Under the pieces are notes generated by a model. The model worked only from the letters and a program-made list of their open reading frames with translations. It did not search any database and was not told the DNA's origin. This document shows positions 1 to 10,148 of a stretch of 25,823 nt of DNA, piece after piece (position 1 is the first letter of the stretch; every line of letters begins with the position of its first letter). Source of the stretch: Cerioporus squamosus. Its lineage: Eukaryota > Basidiomycota > Agaricomycetes > Polyporales > Polyporaceae. The position numbers and the translations under genes are program-made. The DNA is taken from NCBI GenBank assembly GCA_022592435.1, contig JABYQS010000386.1, forward strand, positions 1 through 25,823, given 5' to 3'.

Positions 1-742
1 ACGACCACAGAGGATCTTTGCAACGCCATTCGTGGCGGTGTTCTGCAGAGCCTGCGTTATATGCAGGACAAGCACATCGCAGTACGTGTTTGTGCTCATG
101 TACCTAGTGCGGTTCATCGTTGCTGATATTGTCTGTCTTCTGCGCAGTTCGTTACGTTCGTCGATCCTGCTGCGGCGCTCACGTTCTTCCAGGTGGCGTC
201 CTACCAGGGCCTGACGCTGACAAACCGCCGGCTGAGATCGGCTGGGGCAAGAACTCGGGCCCGCTGCCTCCCGCGCTTGCGCTGGCGGTGCACTCGGGCG
301 CGACGCGCAACGTGTACGTGGGCAACATCGAGGACTTCGACACCTTCACGGAGGAGAAGCTGAAGCGCGACTTTGGCGAGTACGGCGAGATCGAGCTGGT
401 GAACTTTTGAAGGAGAAGAACTGCGCGTTCGTGAACTTCACGAACATCGCGAACGCGATCAAGGCAATCGACGGGGTGAAGAAACAGCCGGACTACGCGA
501 ACCTGCGCATCGCGCACGGGAAGGACAGGTGCGCGAACCCGCCGCGGTCCGGGCCTCAGGGCGGGTCCGGCGGACGGAGGGGCGGCGGCGGCGCGAGCTC
601 GCAGCCCCCGAGCGCGATCGAGCCCCCCGAGGGCGAGAACCCGCTAAAGGCGTCGGCGGAGAACGGCAATGGCATCAAGGAGGAGGCGAACGAGATCGCG
701 GACATTCCAATTCCGTCCGGGGAGGTCGAGGCGTCCGCATGA
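1..742 (+). CDS. MRN1: MRN1-type RNA-binding protein, C-terminal part, frame broken twice
   Basis: This is the 3' end of a gene for a multi-RRM post-transcriptional regulator related to budding-yeast Mrn1 and fission-yeast Nrd1. The 5' end lies outside the window. Exon 1-81 is followed by a 66-nt GT-AG intron (82-147), then an exon running to the TGA at 740-742. Diagnostic motifs are GWGKNSGP at about 240-270, RNVYVGNI (RNP2) near 307-330, [12 protein letters not shown] near 373-408, CAFVNF (RNP1) near 421-438 and the family signature [10 protein letters not shown] near 520-550. After that comes a Gly-rich then acidic tail. The frame breaks near 235 (an A missing in the codon before IGWGK) and near 405-408 (a T missing in a T run), and each break is equivalent to a one-base loss. 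The RRM core is otherwise well conserved, so sequencing error is plausible; a decayed copy cannot be excluded. Family assignment is strong; functional status is uncertain. Confidence 0.85.
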
Positions 743-1945
743 GAGCTGCACATAGACATACATGACATACGATAACCGACACACGCGCGCACACACCATA
801 CCCCCAGCGTACACAATTGTAACATCCCGTGGCTGCTTGGATACCCCTCCCCCTCGTCTGTATATCGTGCTCTCTCGTCTTCGCCTCTCGGTCTGTCCAG
901 AGGACGCGTCCCCACAATGCTCTGCGGCTGTACTACTTCCTCCTCGGTGTCCACTCCTCAAAACCCTCCCGGTCGGGCCCCGCGTGCGCACGGCGAGCGA
1001 GCGAGTGTCCGCGCGCGGACCTTGGGCTATTGGTTGCTCGCTCTTTATCAACTTGGCTTTCGTCCCCCCTCTCGCGCCACGTTTTTATCCCCCTCCCCCC
1101 ATCCACCCTCCACCCCATATGCCCTCCTTTTTTCATTCGTTCTCTTGAAACTTTGTGACGGTCACTACCCCACCCCCGCCCGAAACCCCTTTCTTTCGTT
1201 TCTCCTGCCTCTTTTTCTTCCTTGCCTTGCGATTACAATCCGTCTTCCACGTTCTCATAACTCAGACAGTGTGTGTATGCGGGCGCGCACGTCGGGCCTT
1301 TGTACCCGCCGCGCCCGCCGCCGCTCGTTGCCTCGTACCCTTACCTATGCCCGCCCGGACCCTGGCTGCCTGGCTCCGTGTTCTGAACGTGCACCCCCAT
1401 CACCCAATCTCCATTCTCCTAGTCTCTCCAGATCTCAAGCTCTCAAGTCTCCTCACGTCTCGTTTTTCTGATACCGGTACCATACTCCCTCCCTCTCTCT
1501 GTGGCCGTAGTGCGATGCGGGTGCTATAGCGATGCAGTAGTAATTCTCTTTGCGTGTATCCTCCAAACACACATAGTCTCCTACTTCGGTCGAAGTAGCA
1601 ATGGAGTCTCTTTTCCTCTCTCTGTCGGTCTGTCTGTGTCTTGTCTGGGGTGGCGGTGATGGTTATGGGATGGGATTGAGTGATTAATGCTTGGTCAGCA
1701 CCGGCGAGTGGATCTGGAGTCGTGCTGAGCAGTCCGGGGAGGGGACACATGCTGCTTGCTTTCGTCCACGCGTGAAGGACATATATACGACTGTTAATAT
1801 CCGGGAGTCCGTAGACGAGGAGGAGCGACAGGAGTCCTTATGGGCGCTAGCAGTGCGTCGGGAAAGGATGTCTGAAGCGCGCACACGCTGTCACTGCCAC
1901 GGCGCAGTACGACTCAAGTGGCACTAGAACTCGAACTGTTCCTCC
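743..1945. other. Long gene-free spacer, pyrimidine-rich on the + strand
   Basis: I see no convincing gene here. From about 830 to 1650 the + strand is strongly C/T rich with few A runs, which leaves long stop-poor frames in all readings but no domain, no start context and no codon bias. A short CA/CG alternating stretch lies at 778-800. The most likely content is a long 3' UTR of the MRN1-type gene followed by the promoter of F-box gene A. Confidence 0.6.
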
Positions 1946-3923
1946 ATGTTTCCAGAGCCGCACTCTGTCCTTTACAATGCCGACATCTTGCTTCGTATCT
2001 TTGAATCTTTGAAGGATGGTCTGATGGCAGAGGGCCCAAAACGGCAACGCGCCGAGTTGGCGCGATGTATCGGAGTATGCAAAGCCTTCGAAGATCCAGC
2101 AGCGCGAGTGTTGTGGGCCGAACTTCCAGATATATGCCCTCTGCTGGATTTGTTCGAGAATTCGATACGGCTCCTGTTTGGCGATGATCTTGAGAACAGT
2201 GTCCGGAAATTTCCCATATATGTGAGTGTTCGAATGAATACGCGCGCCACCCCAGAGCTTCATGGCTGACTGGCGTCGACGTTTATAGACAATGTTCAGG
2301 GAGATCAGAGCTGGAGAATGGGAGCGCTTCCGAAGATACGCTCCCTTAGTCCGGGTCATTGCTCTGGATCCTGACCCTGAAAAAGCGGACGATGAGTTCC
2401 GCGACGGATTCGACCCCGATGACTACGCGACCATCTGCCCGTCGGCACTGCAAAGAACGTATCCTTCCCGACCGCAAGAAATGGTGGGTAAACTGGAGAA
2501 AAGGAACCAATTTCCGAATGCTTACCTGAACTGAAGATGTATGCCTCTCCAATATCAGGAAAGGCTCCCGCGACCTTTCCTTGGCCGGGAGAGGTGCAAA
2601 CACCACAATTTCTGGAGCCTTTCGGCGGATGACAGAGCTTAACTTTACAGTTACCATTTCCACAACATTTCCTGAACAGGGAAACGATGCCGCCTTTCCA
2701 GTGCGGTATGGACGTACCTAGCGCAGCAGAACGCGTACCAACCTCTTCTCCCCGGAATACGCTACCTGGAGTGGGATATCGACACTCCGACAGAAATTGG
2801 ACTGCTCCACCTCGTCGCCCCAACCCTCCGACGGCTGCACCTTCGTTTTCGCGCATGGGAGACATACCCAGAAGAGGAGTGGTTCGGATGCACCCCCATG
2901 CTCTTCCGGTCGGTGGTCAAGCTTACCCCGCTCCTCACGCACCTCAAAATATCCTCCAAGAACGTACCGGTGCAGGAGCTGATTTGGGACATGGGCTCGT
3001 GCAAGGGACACGTCGCCCTCCGCATCCTCGAACTGGAGTGTGACAACCGCGAGTACGCTGTCGACCACGATATCGTCTGGGAGCAGGGCTTTTCGGAGCT
3101 GGAGGAGCTGCAAGACCTCAAGCTCGGCGTTGTGTACTCACCCTGGCCCGAGCACCGGTCTGAGCCGGAGGTCATGGTGCATCCGAACCTGAAGTCCCTC
3201 ACGATCGCCGACCACTCGGGCAGGGAAGAGGTCTACAGGGTGTTCAGGATCCCGAGCCTCCGTTCGCTCACTGTCGTCCACAAGACGAACGTCAAGATAC
3301 CCGCATCCCAGAGCATCTGCAGGACGATCGTGTCGCAGTTCCCCAGCATCACTGCAATCCGCATCGACTTCCGCCCCCCGAGCTACGTGCTCAGCCACCG
3401 CACCAAACAGATGATCCTCGCGATCCAGCCTCTCTTCGAGCTGCGCAACATCCAGGAGGCATCGTTCGACCTCCGAGGGATGCATGTCATCGTGAACGAC
3501 GCCGACGTCGCTGCGATCGTCGAGGCCTGGCCCCACCTCACGAGCCTGTCGCTGAAGCATCCCTACCTCGAGGGTCCTAAGGCGCCTGGGATCCCCGCTC
3601 TGCTCTCCATCGCTCGAACGGGCGCGAAGTTGAAGACGCTGTACCTGAGTCATCTCTATCTCGCCCCCGCCGACTTGTCCACGGCTCGCGCTGAGGGGAG
3701 CACGCCGTGCAGCCGGAGCTTGGAGAGCGTCCGAGTAGGCAGCGTGCTGAACAAGCTGGGCGAGTCCGAGGCGGAGGGGCTGCCGGCGTTTTGCACGCTC
3801 ATGGATGCGCTCTTCCCGAGCCTCGACGTTGACAAATATCGCGTCCATGAACCTGCGGGGACTGAGGGCAGGGAAGAGTGGACGAAGATCCTCCGTCGTA
3901 TACAGGAGTCTCGCTCAAGTTGA
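1946..3923 (+). CDS. F-box/leucine-rich-repeat-like protein A, frame broken three times
   Basis: This is a large F-box protein of the kind greatly expanded in Agaricomycetes. Members are thought to recruit substrates to SCF ubiquitin ligases; the target here is unknown. Exon 1946-2221 encodes the N-terminal F-box-like region (LYNADILLRIFESL, then CKAFEDPAARVLW). A GT-AG intron at 2222-2288 follows in phase 0. Exon 2289-3923 holds EWERFRRYAPLVRVIALDPD and then weak LRR-like repeats (KLTPLLTHLKISSKNVP, NLKSLTIADHSG, SLRSLTVVHK, LKTLYLSHLYL). Alignment with paralog B shows the reading frame stepping down three times, near 2518, 2626 and 2696, each step equal to one lost base. From 2697 to the TGA at 3921-3923 the frame is clean. 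About 637 residues are expected if the breaks are sequencing errors. The stretch 2447-2696 could instead contain a second intron. Its 3' end lies only 180 bp from the end of the opposing DUF6534 copy 1. Confidence 0.8.
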
Positions 3924-3946
3924 CGTTGTAGTACATATCTATGTAC
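3907..3946 (+). repeat. 40-bp perfect repeat, left copy
   Basis: This block is identical, in inverted orientation, to 19028-19067. It covers the last five codons and stop of F-box A plus 23 bp of 3' flank. The surrounding duplicated non-coding sequence has clearly diverged, so the perfect match stands out. Confidence 0.9.
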
Positions 3947-4102
3947 TGGGTAACGCCGCATCTCCATTGCTTGCACGCCCTCCTGAAAGGCGAAGCAGTT
4001 GCAGAGGTACGATCTATCCAGAAGGGTGCCCCATAGAAACACCAATATACCCAGACTGTGCACAACGTTTCGAACGAGCGAAGCAGCACACATGCAGAGA
4101 TC

Positions 4103-6384
4103 CTACCGCCCGCGTTCTCCAATGACATCAACGACAGAGTCTGAGGGCCATCCGATGAGAGTCGACTTCTGCATAGTAGTAGACGGATGTGAGGGCTAAG
4201 GACCAGCGATGCTGAGAGGAAGACGAAACACGCACAGGAAGTGTCCCACCAAACGCAGACCCGCTTGTGTTGCGCTCGTCCGTGTGAAGGCCCGGTACGG
4301 ACTGCAGCTCGAGCTCGAGGTCCATAGGACCCGACCGATCTGCGGCCTCTCTGAGAGACTCGCGCGAGTTCAGGCTGCAGCTGGAGGTCAGTGCCGATAC
4401 CGGAGATGGACCCGGGATCACCTACACTGCGAGGACCGAGTTCGTATATACTAGACGTTGTTGAAACCAGAAGGTCAGCTTAGGACGTTCACATAATGGG
4501 CGAGTAGATGGCGGTACTGACGTCTGACAGCGACGAATTCGATGGCGATCCATATCATCGTGTCCGGCCGGACGAGAGCCTGGTAAGGTGTATGCTGAAC
4601 GCTGCCTCCCGAAGGATGGATATGGAGGAGCGTAGGACACTCACGAACACGAGCGCCAGAGAATTGACGATCCTAGACAGCAGCATGAATGGGCAGAATT
4701 AGCGGATCGTACATGCGGGCTGGCGACCAGTTCGTACCCCGTGAGTAGTCCTGATGTGCGTTAGCATTGGACGCTAGTAAGACGAAAAGAACGCTCATTC
4801 GAGTGTACACACCCGTGTTGATGGTATACACAATCAGGGAATTCAGGAGAGTGTTCGTCCTGCACGAGAGAGGGAGGGTCAGACCTGGGACAAGTGATAT
4901 CGAAGGTCGTAACGGGCACCAACTTCTCGTATGGAGTCCGCCGCCGACTCAGGGTTACGATGAGCACGCCAGCCGTCAGAGAGTCGGACACGATGGCGGC
5001 GCCGCACGCCGCGGAATCGATCCACTGTCGCAGAAGCACCGACCGCGCTTGTGTGAGCGTATATCTCGCGTGTGGTCCGACCGTCTTGGGTCCTTACGTA
5101 GAAGTGCTCATACTCGGAGAAGAGCTGGAACTTGAACCTGGGGATGAGTATATCAGCACTCCCCTCGAACGTGGGAGCATATGACCCAGTACGACATACG
5201 CTATCACTGATCCGGCTTCATGCAGTCAACCGGTGCCATGTGAGCAAGGATAAGCACTCGAACTGGGCTCGACACTCACCGATGGCGAACCCTAGGACGA
5301 GGTGTCGATCAACATTGGACATTGTGACGTACAGGAATCGAGTCGTCACGTACCGAACGTGGTTAGCATGAGCATAACCTGCACAGCGGTAACTCAGTAT
5401 GTGGAACATTCATCGGCGGCGATATGACTGGATGCCACTTACGGAGAGGGCGACGAGGACCCTGTGTTTGCTGCTCACTGGTTGCTGATAAGAACGATGA
5501 AGGCTCGCAATGACGGCCGGACAGCAGACATACGGATGTATACTCGGCGAGCGAAGAACCTGTGACAAGTAGACCAAGCCATGAGGGTTGGGGAAACAAA
5601 GCAGATCGGACAGACCACTCACGATTGGCAGATGAGGACTGTGATGCCCTGGAACATCTTCAATGACAGGGATAGCGAGATTGTAAATCCGTACTACTCG
5701 CTCACCGCCATCATGGGCTGAATCTGTTGAGGTTAAATCGTAAGCTGAGAGTGGCGTGGCAGGGACATGCGACTGCACCTTGATAGACCTCAAAGTGGGG
5801 AGAAAGTCAGCCATGCCGTTGCGGAAGATCGAACGGCGTACCATATCCCTCGTAGAAGCTCGAGCGGCTGGAAGTAGTCAGACACCAGGTAGGTATAGCT
5901 GCTCAACAGTTCACAGTAGGCTCGCGCTCTCCATAGACATGCACAAACGGCGCACCATGCGTGTATGATCACGGCGATGTAGAAGGTATCCGTCGCGCTG
6001 GAATAGTCGTGATCATGAGCAACGGTCACGGCGAGATACGCCAGAAGCTCACATGATAGTGAAGACCTATTCCGTACAAGTCAGCTACGAAACTGCCACA
6101 ACTATCCCCGAGAGTGCGACTGACGAATGCCTTGTTGATGAACTCGCGCTTGTCGTCGCTGTACACACGGACATATTTGTATGCCTGGTGCACCAAGATT
6201 CCATACGAGCTGCGACTCCCATGGGTCAGCGTTTCAATCTGAACAGCATTAGAAGCACTCACATGAGCCCCACAAAACCACCCAGTAGGAGTGCGCCATA
6301 GGTGTCGTCCAAACTCGGGAGGCCGAGCAACGTTGGGAGCGAGCTCGCGCTCCCCGATAGCACGGGGTCCGGGAAAGCGGCCAT
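4103..6384 (-). CDS. DUF6534-type seven-helix membrane protein, copy 1 (22 exons)
   Basis: This is a predicted plasma-membrane or endomembrane protein of a fungal seven-helix family of unknown function. Exons, 5' to 3': 6384-6263, 6209-6125, 6066-6053, 5997-5956, 5898-5842, 5788-5779, 5723-5706, 5648-5623, 5559-5534, 5477-5443, 5378-5354, 5291-5280, 5215-5200, 5137-5098, 5024-4924, 4859-4813, 4750-4738, 4672-4645, 4579-4522, 4450-4426, 4374-4236, 4168-4103. They join to 334 residues with no stop. Family signatures are SYGILVHQAYKY after helix 1, the basic SRRRTPYEK loop, NSLIVYTINTGLLTG in helix 6 and LYTNSVLAVLNSR closing helix 7, followed by an acidic tail. All 21 introns are 51-73 nt and GT-AG. 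Intron 15 has a weak GTTGGT donor and intron 12 ends in AAG, but both sit at the same place as in copies 2 and 3. Roughly 80-85 % identical to copy 3 by eye. The ATG was chosen because it matches copy 3 and follows a TATA box. Confidence 0.85.
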
Positions 6385-6423
6385 AGAATGCTGCATCCCC
6401 CGGTGGGGAGTGCACTGGTGGGT

Positions 6424-6538
6424 TTATAAGCCGTGACCGGAGGGTGTTTCGCGGACATATGCATGGAAGGAAAACGAGATGCCTGTCCGATGTCGGCGAG
6501 GGAAGGGGCACAAGACGCTTCTATAGTGATGCCTATCA
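6424..6538 (-). promoter_or_regulatory. Promoter of DUF6534 copy 1
   Basis: Read on the minus strand, a TGATAG site (6538-6533) lies about 150 bp before the ATG, a 20-bp block shared with copy 3 lies at 6468-6449, and a TATAA box lies at 6428-6424, about 40 bp before the ATG. The same order and spacing occur in copies 2 and 3. TGATAG fits the fungal GATA-factor consensus; binding is inferred. Confidence 0.6.
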
Positions 6539-6615
6539 CAGAGCGTGTGCTTAAAACACACAATTCACCCACATATCAGGGTGGCATGAGAGTCGACTCA
6601 CCACAGGGAGGTGAC

Positions 6616-7966
6616 GAGCATGCATCAGGTCGGAAGACACTGGTTCTTCACATGGCCGACAGAAGTCCGTGATGGGGCCTCAGGCCACGATGAAGAGAGC
6701 TCCTTTGTCACCTGCGCGGTTCGGTCCATGTTTTACAGATGCAGGAGACCTTGGTCATTCGCGCGAGATAAGAGTATGATATGTATGTAGCTTCACAGAG
6801 ACAGAAAGTACCTACGCCAAAGTCAGGGCTAGACTTATTCGCCACATTCATACAGGATGGCTGACCCTTGGACTTCCGAGCACGAGGTTACGCGACGTCA
6901 CAGCCATCAACAGTTCGGATGTGGTGGACGATGCATCAAGTCAAGGCATCTGCAGGAATAGAGCCGACGAAGGCTGATCAGCTTCTGTCAACGATTCCAT
7001 CAAGCTGCATAAAGAACGGACCATATAGGCAAGCCCTGGCCTCTCTGTGCATTGCGAGACACTTTCCCAGCATGCATCATGGCATACGCGAACTTCAACG
7101 GCAGGAGGTGTGTAGAGCCGTCCGTCCCGCAAAGCATCTGCCTACGGGAGACAAGGGATATGTCAACTCGAAAGGTACGCAACTCACCGTTCAGAGTCAT
7201 CGTCGGCCCATTAGAATCCGCAAGCCATCCTCAGTGCTTGCTCACTGGGCTCAGCCTCCACTTGGTAACAGTTGGGTACCAGTACCGCATCCTCCGCTAC
7301 CAGAGGCCTAGGGCGCATATTAGCAGCGTTTCTCTGACTGCACCAAGGACCGTCGTAGTCGTCATGGAAGTTGTCGCCGTCAATGTTGTCAGCCTCGGCG
7401 ACGTTAACGTTGTGCTTCTCGTCGTCGAGACGCGGCTTGCGGACGCCGGCAGTGGACCTACTCAGACGGGCGCTCCCTGACAAGAGGCAGCAAGAGGCGC
7501 GCCTGGTGTACAAATAAGGACAAACCCGACGGACGCGCCGACACCGCGCTTTCAACCTTCGACGTCGTCCTCAACATCGAGCTCAACGTCGTACCCGTGG
7601 ATTGCAATGGACCCGCTTGTCATCAACAACATAGCCTCCGGCAGTATCTATAGCAGCAAGTCGATGGTTGACTCTGTCGTGTGAGTCCGTCGTGATGCTT
7701 GCTCACCGTCCACGTCCTCGCTGTCGGACACGGTCCGCGTTACCTTCGCGAAAGGGACCGCAGGACACAGTTGTGCGTACTGAAGAGCATGCTATGCGAC
7801 GTGCACTGTGTCGTTGGCCGTGGCTTGTGCAAGGTAGCCTATTGTGCGTGTGCTATTGTTCTCCGCCTCGAGCTTTGCCAGCCGGCGGACAATTCTCTGT
7901 CCAACATAAAGACCTGAAAGCACAACCGGTACGCCGCTTCTCCTCTTTGCACTTTTCACGACCATC
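6616..7966. other. Unassigned region with coding-like fragments on both strands
   Basis: No gene is called with confidence. On the minus strand, 7555-7211 is open and reads DDYDGPWCSQRNAANMRPRP in its middle. A plausible GT-AG intron then leads to 7132-6941 (GRLYTPPAVEVRVCHDACWE), but the frames do not join cleanly. On the plus strand, 7609-7682 reads MDPLVINNIASGSIYSSKSM before a GTGAGT donor-like site. I recognise no domain in either. They may be remnants of one decayed gene or a real gene with unresolved introns. The last 60 bp before 7967 contain a weak TATA-like ACATAAAG and would be the promoter of the LRR gene. Confidence 0.3.
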
Positions 7967-9736
7967 ATGAATCCACCAACGTCCCCCGCCGCCGACCCGA
8001 AATACAACTGGGATCGCCACCCTCAGCGCCATGCACCTCCTGCTATCACTGTACCGCCTCCTCCACCTCCGGAGTACTACATCGAGACAGTTCCTGTCTC
8101 CCAACATCTACCCCAACGCTTCGGGCATACGCGGTCGCATTCCGCCTGGACGAACAGCGAGACCATCAGGTCGCTCACGAAGGACCCCGAGCTTGGGAAG
8201 CAAGACACCACCCCCAACACCCCGCGGCTCCGCGACCGCCTCACCAAGTACTTCTTCGACATCCGGATGCCGACTCGTGGACGCGACCCAGAGTGGGTCC
8301 CGATGCAGGAGCCACCTCTGCAGGCATGGCCGCCGCTGGAGATCGAGAAGCGCCGCGGCTTCTGCGAGCACTGTCAAGCACACAGCGACCGGCGGCGGAA
8401 GAGCAAGATCCTGATCGCCGCCCTTGTCCTCGTCCTTCTCTCCCTCCTTGGCAGCACCATCGGCCTCGCCGTGCGCTTGTCGCATTCCTCCACGGCGGCG
8501 CCGCCAGCACCCTCAGCCACGTCTGGCGCCAACGCGTCGACCACCGACGCATTGTCCGCGGACGCGCAGCAGTGCCTGACCCAGTACACGGTCAACGCGC
8601 CCTCCGACCCCTCGTCGTACCCCTGCTCGACTTGCCTCTCTGTCCTGCAGCAGGTGCCCTCCAGTTTCATCCAGAAGAACCAGGGCGAGGGCATGCAGAT
8701 CCAGAACGCCATGCAGTTCTGCGGCCTGCGGAGTATATTCGAGACCTCCAGCGGGGACGGGCAGACGGGATTGTCGAATGGCGGGTGGGCGAAGGACGTT
8801 CGATTCTGTGCGTGGCAGGGCGTGAGGTGTGATGGCTTCGGGCGTGTGTCGTCGATGTGAGTCATCGGTTTGTCCTTGTCAGAGTGTTGTTCCGCTGACC
8901 TGGTTGCTGCGTCCAGACAATTGACCTTCCCTGCGGTCCCTGCGAAGATCCCCGACGAGGTCACCGCGCTCTCCGGGCTTACGAGTCTGCAAGTGATTGG
9001 CGACACGAACATCCCAGGTAAGCGGAGAGTCTTCTCTTCAGTATCGTCATCCTCTAACCTGATGAGTGCAGCCGGCGACCTTCCAACATCCTTTAACTCG
9101 CTCAGCGGACTGACAATTATGCATCTGGAATCCACTGCGATTAACACCATCCCGTCTATGCTACTGAGTTCGCTTGGTAACCTCACGACGCTCGCACTGG
9201 TCAAGAACGCGAAGATGACGGGCGATATGACCCCTGGTTTTACTTCCCTTCCTCTACAGAACCTGTATGTCTCCTTCGACAACTGTTATGCGTACGCGTA
9301 CTGAGTTATCTGCAGGGTGGTCAACAACCAGGGCCTGCCCACAAACCCCATCTCCGCCCTTCTCTCTAGTTCAGCGGCCCGCTCACTCCAAATTCTGTAC
9401 GTTTCTCTCATTGCATGCGCGCTATTGATCCACCCTGACGAATCCTGACCCAGCGACCTCTCATCGACCTCCCTCACAGGGAGCCTCCCTACCGACCTCT
9501 CAGGCTTCACCGCCCTCACCGAGCTGCACCTGGACAGCAACGCGCTCATGAATCCCCTGCCCTCGAAGTTCCCTCCGAACCTCCAGGCGCTCACGCTTAC
9601 GAACAACACGCAGCTCGGCGGCGCCGTCCAGGCGGGCACGTCGTTCTGCGCGTTGTCCGGGCTGAAGACTTGCGACGTGCGCGGGTCGGGGCTGAGCGTG
9701 AGCGGAGGCGCATGTGGCGCGTGTCAGTTTTCGTAG
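7967..9736 (+). CDS. Type II membrane protein with leucine-rich-repeat ectodomain
   Basis: Five exons (7967-8856, 8917-9017, 9072-9264, 9316-9396, 9454-9736) join without a break to 515 residues; all introns are GT-AG. Residues 1-145 form a Pro-rich, cytoplasm-like N-terminus with a basic RRRKSK stop just before one hydrophobic helix (about 147-170, ILIAALVLVLLSLLGSTIGL). No signal peptide precedes it, so type II topology with an external C-terminus is inferred. After a Ser/Ala/Thr linker and a Cys-rich segment (YPCSTCL) comes FCAWQGVRCDGFGRVSSI, which resembles the N-terminal cap of plant LRR receptors. About six LRRs follow (LSGLTSLQVIG, LSGLTIMHLES, LGNLTTLALVKN, SLQILDLSSTSLTGSLP, LTELHLDSN, LQALTLTNN), then a Cys-containing C-terminal cap ending ACGACQFS. 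A ligand-binding or cell-surface sensing role is likely; the partner is unknown. Frame integrity contrasts with the broken genes nearby. Confidence 0.85.
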
Positions 9737-10148
9737 GTGGGAGCGGACGCTGGTCGTCCGCCCCCTGGACCTTGGACTCTGGACTGTGTTTCTCTCCTGG
9801 GTTCCGCACCTCGCTCTCATTGTTGACGATATCGATATCCCAGCTCCTTACGATACCATGGCTTGTAATCTCACCCTCGGACGCTCCTGTTAGCGCTGCA
9901 CGTCTGTAGACTGTACCTACTATACGTTATGACCCCCGCTCACGACGCTCGTTTTGTATCGTTACCCGCGATGTATTTCTCCGCGCCTCCTCGTTCGTTC
10001 TGCTGCTCCGTTCACTTCGTTGCCGTTTACCTTGCTTGGATTGCTCTGTGTGTGTATGTAGCAAATAGTATGACGACAGTGCTGGTACAAGTTGCCTGTG
10101 TGCGCGCGTGCAAGGGGAACGACATACCATGTGGACTAGAAAACCCGA
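9737..10148. other. Convergent intergenic region
   Basis: This lies between the stop codons of the LRR gene and F-box B. It is T/C rich with a short TG run near 10046-10060. I see no gene. It most likely holds the two facing 3' UTRs. Confidence 0.6.

Larger units (their letters stand above)
3907..6615 (-). repeat. Left arm of a diverged inverted segmental duplication
   Basis: The reverse complement of this arm matches 16370-19067 gene for gene. It runs from promoter flank (shared CTCATGCCA and TATGTGGGTGAA words) through all 22 exons and 21 introns of a DUF6534 gene to about 200 bp of 3' flank ending in the 40-bp perfect block. Flank and intron similarity is partial (estimated 70-80 % by eye), so the duplication is not recent. 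The arms are separated by about 10 kb. No terminal transposon signature or target-site duplication is visible. Confidence 0.85.

Noticed and set aside
917..1471. Plus-strand ORF of 184 codons
   Set aside because: It is stop-free because the strand is C/T rich. It has no domain, no codon bias and low-complexity Pro/Ser/Leu/Arg content.
2447..2679. A second intron in F-box A starting at GTGGGT
   Set aside because: The downstream segment reads as protein in three consecutive frames with no clean donor-acceptor pair restoring phase. One-base losses explain it better, though cDNA could overturn this.
3138..3848. Minus-strand ORF of 236 codons
   Set aside because: It is an antisense shadow of F-box A, whose plus frame matches paralog B block by block.
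5410..5844. Independent 144-codon gene on the minus strand
   Set aside because: It runs through exons 6-10 and the intervening introns of DUF6534 copy 1, and its similarity to copy 3 is explained by the duplication. Kept only as a read-through question.
8374..9282. Minus-strand ORF of 302 codons
   Set aside because: It is antisense to the LRR gene and spans its introns. The plus-strand model is supported by splice sites and repeats.
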